Of a DNA stretch of 64,000 bases, positions 36,889-48,800 are shown one piece after another (position 1 is the stretch's first letter; every line of letters starts with the position of its first letter). Source of the stretch: Plazaster borealis (Eukaryota; Echinodermata; Asteroidea; Forcipulatida; Labidiasteridae). The notes below the pieces were generated by a model, which saw only the letters and a program-made list of their open reading frames with translations, did not search any database and had not been told where the DNA came from. The DNA lies in the NCBI GenBank assembly GCA_021014325.1, contig CM037469.1, forward strand, positions 11,970,663 to 12,034,662. The letters run 5' to 3'. Both the position numbers and the translations under genes were made by a program.

Positions 36889-39800
36889 CTGTGGTTTGTT
36901 TTAGTCAAGGTGCCGGCAGTTAGATGGGAAGTGATGACGATGTGAAATAAATCAGACGATATACAGAGAATGAGTTGACATGTAGTATAAAGAATAAAGA
37001 TGAAGGCAATGTGATTGATGTTGGGATGAAAAGTGCAAAGCAAGGTTAGACAATTTGGTAGAGAAGGTTGATGCAAGGTGAACAAAAAGGGGTAGGAAAG
37101 AAATATCAACAGGAAATACAGGAAGTATTCATGCATGTTAAAAGGGGAAATGAAAATCCGGTTTGTTTGTTTTTTTTTGGGGGGGGAGGAACGGTATTGT
37201 AGGTGGAATTGGAGAAAGCAAGAAGAAAAAAGATTTTTGATTTTAGTTAAACAAAAAAAAATTGAGGTGGGGGATTGAAGGTAATGCAGATGGAATTGGA
37301 GAAGGCAAGAAACAACATATTTTGGGTTTAAGTTTAGTTTGTTTTGGGTTTTTTAGGGGGGATGGGGGTGGAAGGTAACGTAGATGGAATTGGAGAAAGC
37401 AAGAAACAAAAGATGCCACTTAAAATAAACAAATTATTAAAATTGAGTCCAGATGTTAATTTTCAAATTTTTGGACTGGCATAATAATTATGATCCATTG
37501 GGTTGCAATAGGCTACACCTACATATGTACAGAGTACATTCATGTGAATAATGGATTGTTAAAATGGACCACTACCATGGTGCTAACCTTTTTGATCTTG
37601 CCCATTCTAAGCCCTTTACACACTGCACCTCTTATCCCTGTGGCATACAGCCATGGGAAGGCCCCAGGAGTATTTTTACCCCACGGCTGCCCCGGCGCAC
37701 TTAAAGGGCTTAAACCAATGTAACCAATTGTAACCAAACTCATGACTCGTGACGCCGCAAGTTATTTTACCAGACAATCTGACATTATTATAAACTGACT
37801 CAGAAATGCCTTATTTGTAACCAATGCCAGACTATTTTGCCTTTCAGCGTTAAAGGGACACGTTGAGTTAGTCTAAAAAAAAGTGTTTGTAACCGTTTTT
37901 TTATAAAATGCATATGGTTAGAAAGATGTTATAAAAGTAGAATACAATGATCCACACAAATATGCCTAGAAATTGCGTGGTTTTCCTTTGACTTTGCGAA
38001 CTAACACGGTCGGCCATTTTGTGGAGTAAAAAATTTGACTCCAAAAAATTGCCGACCGAGTTTGTTCACGATGTAAAAGGAAAACCACGCAATTTCGAGA
38101 CATATTTGTTTGGATCATTGTATTCTACTTTTAAAACATCTTTCTAACCATATGCATTTTATAACAAACGGTTACAAATGCTTTTTATAGACCAACTCTC
38201 CCGATCCAAGGCAACGTGTCCCTTTAACGCACTAAGGCAAAATAGTCTGGCCCCCCCTGGTTACAAATAAGGCATTTCTGAGTCAGGTTATAATAATGTC
38301 AGATTGTCTGGTAAAATGACTTGCGACGTCACAAGTCATGAGTGACTGCTGTTGTGTTTACAAACCCTATGTTTATTCCTGTATTTGATATTTCCTTAAG
38401 GCAACGCTTGAGGGCGCTAGATACTGCACACGCTTGTTACGCGCCTAGGCTTGCGCCATGTTCCTGAAGTTGAGTGATAATAATAAAGTTCATGTTCAAT
38501 CTACGTTCCGTTCTCTGCGTGTTTATCCTTGCAAACACCACATAATTTGGCGACGAGGATGAATCAAATAAACCTTCCCACTCCCCCGTCATTTCTCTCC
38601 ACGCCTGGGGACCCTGCCATCCCTTGGACTCGATGGATTAAGGGGTTTTCTACGTACATTACAGCGAGTGGTCTCGACGGTGACAACGTAACTCCAGCTC
38701 GCCGCCGTGCTATCCTGATTCACTGTCTGGGCACCGAAGGCCAGCGGATTTTCGAGCAAATTGACGACACCGAGACCTATGACAAGGCGGTAAGTGCCCT
38801 AGAAAAGTACTTTGGGCCAAAGAAAAGCATCATGATGGAGAGGTACAAATTTCGCCAGAGGGGACAAGGGAATGGTGAGCCAATTCAACAGTATATCGTT
38901 GCATTAACTGAACTGGCTGCTACATGTAACTTTGGAACACCTTCAAATGAAATGATCAGAGATCAGTTAATTGAGAAAACTACAATTCCTCGCATTCGTG
39001 AACGTTTACTCATGGAGGATGACTCACTAACTTTGGTCAAAGCAACCAAATTAGCCATTCAGATAGAATCAGCCCTTACTGATTCCAAGGCAATTAGATC
39101 ACCTGCTCCACATGAACAGACTTCTGTTGACACCTCGGTAACCGCTCAAGTGCAAGGCGTCCGTCAACAGCGACGATCACAGCAGCAGTCTAGGGGTGCC
39201 ACAGGTAGGCCACCCTCTACTCCTAGTCCTACCGATATAAGACATACCAATAATTTCCACTGCTTCAACTGTGGGGACACATCACACTCAGCAAGGAGTC
39301 CCAAATGCCCCGCACGTGGAAAGAAGTGCTCTTCTTGTGGCAAAATGAATCATTTCGCTAAACTCTGTCGCTCATCACAGAATATTCAACATGTTGACGA
39401 TCCCTACAGTGATGATCCGAGTATGGTGTACACGGTTAATGACATTTCTCACATCGGTCCGGGCAATTTTAAAGACTGTGTGGTAACCATCGATGGCAAG
39501 TCTGTGCGCCTGCTCATTGACCTCGGTGCTAAGGTCTCAATATTAGATGAAGCAGTCTACAGATCACACTTTGCGCACCATCGACTTCATCCCCCAACTT
39601 CATCCCTACATGGCTACTCCGACTCCAAAATTGATGTACTTGGGGTTCTATCAGTTCCAGTAGACTACAAAGCTAAAACAGTGGAGTCGTTCTCCTTTCA
39701 CGTTGCAAAAGGACGGAGTCTCATGGGTGTTGATCTTTTTGACAAGCTTGGGTTCAAAGTTTACGACCCAACTGGATCTCCCGTATACAAAGTGGACATT

Positions 39801-42800
39801 GATGCACAATACCCATCTGTTTTCAAAGGCTTCGGAAAAACCACCAAATTCAGCCATCGGCCCCACGTTGACCTCTCCGTTAAACCTGTTACACAACGGC
39901 TTCGTCGTCTCCCATTCGCTGTTCGAGACAAAGTGTCAACCGAATTACTACGCCTCGAATCACAAGGAATCATTGAAAAGGTTGATTCGTCTCCCTGGGT
40001 CTCAAACTTAGTCATTGCATGGCGTAAGAATGGGGAAATTCGCCTCTGTGTGGACCTCAAAGAGGTCAATAAAGCCATCATCCCTGACAAGTACCCCCTC
40101 CCTACAATCAACGAACTGTCTTCTGAATTCCATGGTTCAACAATTTTCACGAAACTTGACATGCGTCGTAGCTACCTCCAGATACCGCTCGCAGAGGAAA
40201 GCAAACCTCTTACAGCCTTTATTACGCATGACGGCTTGTATCAGTATCGACGCATGCCCTACGGACTGTCTTCCGCACCAAGTGCATTTCAGAAGATTGT
40301 CAGCACAATGCTAGTTGGCATAGATGGAGCTCTTAATCTGCTTGATGATATCGTTGTCCATGGCCGGACTACCGATCAACATGACCAGCGACTTCATGCC
40401 GTCATGACCCGACTGACCTCCCACAATATTACGCTTAACGCAGATAAGTGTGTGTTCGCAGCGACAGAGATTGATTTCCTAGGCTATCAAGTTTCTGCAC
40501 ATGGGGTCAAGCCAACGCATAACAACATTGATGCTATTCAGCGGATTCCGGAACCTACCAATCCCAAAGAACTTTCATCGTTCCTCGGCACATGCAACTT
40601 CTATCTGAAGTTTGTCCCTAATTACGCACACATTGCTGAACCGCTTCGTATGCTGCTCCGCAACGACACTCCATGGGCCTGGACACATGACCAAGATTCT
40701 GCTTTCACTACACTAAAGGGGAAAATCACTTCTGCCCCTGTTCTCGCACATTTTGATCCTGATACACCCACATATGTAACAACGGATGCATCTGGTACAG
40801 CCCTTGGTGCTGTACTCTCCCAATGGATTGGCGAGATGGAACGTCCTGTAGCTTTTGCCTCACGCACGCTCTTACCTGCAGAACGTAAATATTCCACTGG
40901 AGAACGCGAAGCGCTTGGGTGCATATACGCATGTGAACACTGGCATATCTACCTCTACAGCAGAAAATTTACTCTCCGTACTGATCACCAAGCGCTAACT
41001 ACGCTCCTCGCTACAACTGGCTCTGGACATAGACCATTGCGAATCAGTAGATGGTCTGACCGTCTCCACCAATACAACTTTGATGTACAATACATTGCAG
41101 GCACTCGCAATCACGTTGCTGACATGCTCAGCCGCTCGACACCCATCACGGACGCTGGTGCCGATTTGTTTGCCGATGATGACACATACGTTCGCTCAAT
41201 CATCAGTGAGTCCATCGGACGTCTTGTCTCGTGCGCAGAACTGAAAAATGAATCACAGCAAGATCCTTTGCTTCAACAGGTGTGCCACTTGCTCCAAACA
41301 GAATGGCCCAAGAAAGTCTCGGATGATATAATGCCTTTTCACCGACTTCGCGATGAACTTTGCATCTGGAACGATTGCTGCCTTGCCCGCGGTGATCGCG
41401 CTGTGATCCCCAAATCGCTTCAACAACACGTTCTCACATTGGCCCATGACGGACACCCTGGCATCGTTCGCATGAAACAGCAATGTCGTGATTCAGTATG
41501 GTGGCCAGGCATCGATTCTCGCATCGAAGAGTTCATCTCACACTGCGAAGCTTGCACCCTGAGCGAAAAGGCCATAAACATCAGACCAGCGCCAATAAAG
41601 CCAATCACATGGCCCCAACAACCCTGGCAGCAACTGCAGTTGGACATTTTTGGCCCAATTGAAACTGCTCCCCAGAATCAGCGTTTTCTGGTGGTGTTCC
41701 ATGATCTCCACTCGAAGTGGCCAGAAATCGCTTCGACCGGTTCGGTGACCTCTTCCACGATCATCTCCATCCTGCAGCGAATGTTGACAAAATGGGGCCT
41801 CCCAGAGGTCATCATCACTGACAATGGGCCTCAATTTGTGTCGGAACAGTTCTCAGTTTTTCTCGCTCGTCACTCAATTGAGCACCACCGCACAGCTCGA
41901 TACAACCCCCAAAGCAATGGTGGTGTGGAACGTTTTAACCGTGTCATCAAAGATGGTTTGAAATCCAACCTCGCTGCTGGTCAAACATTTACTGACGCAA
42001 TTCAAACCATTCTTCGCACATACCGATCCTCCAAACATGCGCTAACAGGGAAGACACCAGCGGAACTCATGATTGGACGAAACTTTCGTTTGCCCCTGGA
42101 TATCCTCAAACCCCCTGCAAAAGCCAGTAAGGAGACAGCCGTACTCGCTCCAAGGATCGCAAACCGCCAACAAAAAGCGAAGGCTTACACCGACATGACG
42201 CGACGCGCTACTACGCCTCGACTGACTCGCGGAGACTGGGTCAGAGTTAAGCGCCCACACCATGGACACAAACTCGCCACGTCCCTATCGCCTCCTCAAC
42301 AGATTGGCCGTATGTTCAGCCCGCATACCTATGAGCTAATGGATGGCTCTCGTTGGAATACTCGTAGGCTTGTTCCAACCCATCCGCCTACTGACCAACA
42401 CGCTGGCCCTGATGTGCCATTTTGTTTCCCTACGGAGGAACTGACCCAAAACCCTGTGCTAGCCCCACGTCGATCTGAGCGAGCCAGGACCCAGAAAGTT
42501 ACGGGTGAATGAATCCAATAACAAAAGGTGGAGTAGGTGACTAGAGCATCTATTCCTGGTAGTGGGACATATGTCAAAATGCAAGCATTTTGACGTGATT
42601 CCATTTCAAATAAATCATGTTTTTACACGGTCACCCTAAACTGCATACAGTTAGACATGTCACAAGATCAAATGAGAATGAGAGGGGACCAGTTGCTCTA
42701 CATGTATGACTCGATGCCTCTGCTCACTGACTACCATACTTGAGCTTGCAGAGAGTGGATCGATCACAGGCCTAATTAAAATCCTGCGATGCCCCACCCC

Positions 42801-45800
42801 TGTTAAATACTACAGGAATGCCCTAGGGACACTACAGTGTGTACCTCAATTACAATGATGATTTCATACCTTTTTCAAAGCTAATAACCTTTCCAGACGT
42901 TGAAGAGATAGTTTGGCAAACTTTTTTTGTTTATAATTAATTGTTTTTGTTAATTATTATGTTTTTACAATGTGAAACCGCAGTAATTTTTTGTACAAAA
43001 GCCTATGTAGAAAGTGTTTTTCTAACTGGAGATTCCGAGTCCATGAGTCACACTGCCTAAAGGGTCATGGACCATGTCAATCGGGCCTGTCTGAGGATAG
43101 GGTTTCACCAGTTTTTGCTAAAAAGTTAACGAGGAATGAACTAAAATGTGTTTTCTGTCACCTGGCTGTAGTACCGGAGGGTTAAAATGTGCCATTTACT
43201 GGCACATTTTAATTAACCAATACCAGGGGTTATGAGCGAGCAGCGCGTGCTGAAAAAAAAAAAAATGGCGTGGTGAGATGGATCACGTGTGGGACCGATG
43301 TTGACTTGGTAGTGCACCATATTATGAATCGCTCATAATTGTTTATAGACTTGGAACTTACAAGCTCGATGTGCAGCTGGGGCCTGATGGATCACGTGGA
43401 CATGGTTCGCTTGGACCACACTGCTGTGATCCCCAATGATGGAGATGTTTTGCCTTTGGCAGCATTGATCATTCCGCCACAGCTCTGAAAGAAAAAAACA
43501 AAAGAAAACAACATTATTTTTGTTTCACCCTTCCATAAAATATAGGATTGGAACTGCCTCTATGCTATTCTGCAATCCCTTCAAATTGGAGGGGAATTAG
43601 ATCCGAAATGCCAAAGAACAACGGAGAGCCATATGGTTGTGCACAAGAAAGTGTTTGGGTTTACGGAACACACTGAGGAATAGAGACCAAGAACTTGGAA
43701 CATTTATTGGCCGATTTCAATGATTTTTGGATTATGATATGAAAACAAAATTGACTAAAAAATAAGATTTTTGTTAACTACTTATCATGCTCTAAAATGA
43801 AATCTTCTAGGTAATAATAGGATTGGAACTGCCTCTATATGCTATTCTGCAATCCCTTCAAATTGGAGGGGAATTAGATCCGAAATACTAAAAACCTATG
43901 GAGCGCCATATGGTTGTGTGCAAAAAAGTGTTTGCGTTTACGGAACACACTGGGGAAACAAAGACCAAGAACTTGAACATTTATTGGCTGATTCCAATGA
44001 TTTTTTAATTATATGAAGGAAATTCAATAAGTTAGACAATTTGTATACTTATTATGCTCTAAAATGAAATCTTCAAGGTAATAACAGAGTTTGTAAAATC
44101 AAACTTTGAACACAAGCTTCCTGTTGTGTGAGAATGTGTGCTTCACGCTTGAGTGGTCAACAAACGTGGGCCCCAGCGGTTGTTTATGTCAAAAGAACTA
44201 TGGGCTGAAAGGGTTAAAGGGGAGGCACTTACTTTTAACTCGCCAGGTGATGAGCAGGAGAATGACAATAGAAACTACCGCTGCACAAATAAGGAACACT
44301 GTCAGAATCAAGTCCTCTAGATAAACAAATCACACGAAGAAAATATGTAACAAATGCTAGAGGTCCTGTGTGGGGGGGGGGAGGGGGGGAGTGTACGTTT
44401 ACATTTATTTTCCTAAACGGTAGAACGCAACTTGTGACTTCCGTTTTAAACCGTTTCTACCCGATTCCAATCAGAACTATGAGCCCGTCTGCAAAAGGAG
44501 CAGATGTCGACACACTTTCAAGGAATAAAAATGGAACACTGTAACCCAGTCTTTACAGCCACAGATCCACAAAGCACAGTGGGGCAGGGTATAAAGCAAA
44601 TTAACTACTGGTAAGGGATTGAAAATAATGTATTACATTTGTAGCGGGGATTAAGATAAGAAACATTCCACCAGCAAAAGGGATGTCGATCAATCTCCCT
44701 AAGAAAAGTAAGGTTTTTAAAAGTTTTTTTACTGTTGGCTTCGTTTAACTATTAGGGAAATTTGGAAACGGATTTCACCAATTGTTTAACACTTTGACTG
44801 TTGCAATTTGTGTACACCCTCCCTCCCCAGGCCCAATGGCTGAAACCATCGAAAATAACTCCAGTGTCTCCTAATGCATGTCAATACGTTTTATACAGGA
44901 AAAGTTTTTCAATTCTTGACCTACAGAGGGCAGCATAAAATTGTACTACCAGCCCGAGAAATCTCGGGCATAGCATCTACTATGGGTCTATACCCAGAAT
45001 AGACAGGTTAACTGGTTAAACGTCCCAACTGAATGTATTTGAAGTTGAGATATTTGCACGAGTTGCAAAGAAAATACATGAATCCTTGCACAGCTAGCGT
45101 ATCAGGCTAATAGGCACGAACTGCGGGTTGATACATGTACTGTGTGAATTGCGTCCAATTAAAAAATAAATAATTAACATACTGTATATATCTCTTCACT
45201 AGTTATTTTGTCCTGCCCCCTATTGTTAGTTACATTATCCTGATGCAGCTTGCCCTCTAATCCTGTCCTTTCCTGCTTCCCGCATTACCCAGAATGCAGT
45301 TACTACCTTTATGGTCCAGTAATCCACCCTTTCACATTGACCATCCTTTTGTCCTCACTACTTTACTCTGATTGGTTCTTTGCCACCCCATTGTTTGTAA
45401 ATTAATAACGTTGATTGGCTATAATTTTCCCGCTTTTTTCTGGATACCATCCCATAATCCTTTGCTCGGACTCTATTTGCTATAAATAAATATGTTTGTG
45501 TTTGTGTTTGTTTATGCCTCTGACGAAGGTCCCGTTTGGATCGAAAGCTAAGGCCATCTCCCCTACTAGTTTTATATATATATAAGTATCAAACATTCTA
45601 TATTCTAGATGAATTTATTGTTAATTTAATGTTTTTAAGAGTTTTATCCTATTTGTATAAAATATTTGTATTTTTGTATTTTTGTATTTTTGTATTTTTA
45701 TGTGAAATTGCCAAATAAATAATAATAATAATAATAATAATACCATGGCTTTCAAAACAAATTCAAGTTTCAACAACAGGTTCTCAACTCACTTCCATTG

Positions 45801-48800
45801 TTAATCTCTTTTTTCTCTTTCACTTTCACGGACATTTCTCCAGACCTGTCTTTATAGAAGTCATTTTGGGCAATGCAGACGTAGATCCCTGCGTCGTCCA
45901 TCGTGACGTTCTTCACAAAGTACGTGCTCTCTTCGTAGCCAGGGATCGGTTGGCTGTCCTTCTCCCAGTGGACTTTCGGTGTCGGGTATCCGTCGACTGA
46001 GCAACTGAGCGTCAGTGGCGAACCTTTGACCAGATCCGTCAACGTTTTGGTATAGTTGGTAATTCGTACCGGTAACTTGTCTACGAAAAAATAATACAGG
46101 TGTATGATTTTATTTATTACAAAATTGGGTGGCCGACAAAACGAGTGAGAACATTTCAAACGTAGTAAATACCTCAACTTGGGAAGAATAGACTGTGCAA
46201 GTCACGCGCATATTTGAACTTCCGGGACCAATGTGGTCCCAACCATATGGAGTTTCATGTGGGCGAAATTTTGTTTTGTCAATTATTTTAGTTTATAACG
46301 TAGTTTATGGCTATGAAAATTATATATGTTGTTGAGAATGTAATACTAGGTGATGAACAAAATGAAACTAAAATCAATTCAACAAAATAACAAAGAAAAC
46401 TTGAGAATAAGACTTGACTTCTGTTTCCGGTTAATTGTATAAAAAAGAAAAAAAATTGCCCAACTGACAGTCATGTTGTCATTAAAGGCATCGTACACGT
46501 TTGGTAATTGTCAAAGACCAGTGCTCTCATTTGGTGTATCCCAACATATGCATAAAACAACAAGCCTGTGAAAATTTGGGCTCAATTGGTCATCGAATAT
46601 GCAAGAAAATGATGAAAGAAAAGTTGTACAAATTTGTGTGCTTTCAGATAGGAATAAAAGGCTTCTAGCTAGAAGTCTTTTATTATTTTAGTGAGAAATT
46701 ACCTCTTTCTCAAAAACTACATTACTTCAGAGGGAGTCGTTTCTCACAAAGTTTTATACTATCAACAGCTCTCTTTTGCTCGTTACCAAGTCAGTTTTTA
46801 TGCTAATATATATTTTGAGTAAATACCAAACGTGTACGATACCTTTAAACCTATGTAATAGATGCACACTTTCGAGCATGATTGGCAAACAGGGTTTCTT
46901 ACAATAAGCATCCTCATCCCAAATTTTAATTTTGTTTCAATGTTAATTTGAAAAAATTATTTGTATTATACAAAAATTAAAAACAACTTGCTATGGGTAT
47001 TTTTATTTTCAAGAATTTGTATGAATATTACTTAAAAAGAATATTTGATTTCATAGAAAAATATAGTCTTCAATCAAGTTTTTTTTCTCGTTTTCGATAT
47101 GTGCGAGACTTGCACAGTCTATATTGATTGCTTCGAGTGCTATGGTTTAAAAACTATGACTCCCGGGATGATCCTCGGCGCATTTTATTTTTCCCTAGGT
47201 GAAGCCGAGGGAAAACTAGATCGCTCCAGGGATCACCAATCTTGTGATATGTCTAACTTTATACTGTTCAGGGTGACTTTGTAAAAACATAATTCATTTG
47301 AAGTGGGATCGCGTCAAAACACTTCATTTTGACAAGTGCGTACTAAGCGCCCTACAAGCGCTCAACAGTTTTTAACAAGCGTGCGCGCAATGTGGTCATT
47401 TTGGGAGCCAATCAGCGTTGCTTTTTCAGTAAAAACCCTACCAGCAGTTAGTGTGCAATTGTGATTTGGGAGGCTAATCATCTTTACTTGCAGCTCTGAG
47501 AAGCTGGATTGCGAACGACGTGGGCTACAACGTGTTGGAGCTACAGGGCATGCATGGGTACCTTTGGCAGCCAGCCACATCGACCCATATTTGACCACAG
47601 AGCACATACAGCCAGAGATCGAAAGAGTATGATTTTTCTGGAGGGAGGAAAACAGGAGGGCCCGCAGAAAACCCTCTTGGCTTAGGAGAGAACCAACGCA
47701 CAACTCTACTCACATATGGCCTTAACCAGGAATCGAACCAGGGCCACATTGGCGAGAGGCGAGTTCTTTAGGCACCCAAGCAAGAGGTATCGCTACAGCA
47801 CTCTGCCAATGGTAGCAAGGCTGTACAGGTACATCATTTTCAAACAAAATTCAAAAAATAAGGGAGTGACTGATCTTGGGAATTAACCCCAAAGATTACC
47901 ACAAACAAGTCGGAGAAAGTGTTTGGGAGTACCTTGAATGTCTATAAACACTTCCACGTGTCCGGGTGTTGCTGTGGTGTATTGATCTTCACTGTGCGCC
48001 ACGCAGTAATACTGACCCAAATGCCTCTCCTCTAGGTTTACCAGGCTTAGGGTAGATGTCAAGGACAAAGCGTTTTTCATTTTGCTCTGTTCCATTTTCA
48101 GAAAGAGGGGATCGGGGGGTAGTGGCGATGGGAGCGGTGACTCGTAACAGAGTGTGTCGGTTGAGTTACACCACCAGATCTGCAGGCCGTACCTTGGCTC
48201 TACCTTCGGTGAAAATGGAAAAATGGAAAAAAATCATAATAATCAGACATCATTGTGGAAAAGATTAATCCAACCTGTCTCCCTTTAAACAGAAAATACC
48301 ACTTTTCTTTTGCTTTGCTAAGCAAAAATTGAGCGGGGCACCAGTCACAACAGAGCAAACTTAACATAATTTTGGCTGGTAACCCGTTTCTGCTAAGCAG
48401 TACTTTTCTGTGCTTAGCAAGTTTTTGTGCTTACAGGCTTTATGAAATTGGGCCCTGGCAAGATGTCCCAAATCCATTGCAAACTCATCATGGGCCCCAA
48501 TCTCATCAAGCCTGTAAAGCACAAATACTTGCTAAGCACAGAAAAGTATTGCTTAGCAGAAACAGGTTTCCAGCCAAAATTACATTACGTTTGAATTATT
48601 ACGACTGGTGCCCAACCCATTTTCTGCTTGCAAGGAAATCTGCTAAGCAGTATTTTCTGCTTAAAGGCACTGAACACGTTTGGTAATTGTCAAAGACCAG
48701 TGTTCTCACTTGGTGTATCCCAACATATGCATAAAATAACAAGCCTGTGAAAATTTGGGCTCAATTGGTCATCGAAGTTGCAAGAAAATGATGAAAGAAA

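Noticed and set aside
39651..42604. Many short frames antisense or out of frame within the Gypsy element
   Set aside because: All are shadows of the 1317-codon gag-pol frame.
47362..47749. Two overlapping minus-strand frames of 74 and 113 codons
   Set aside because: They coincide with a tRNA-headed SINE.
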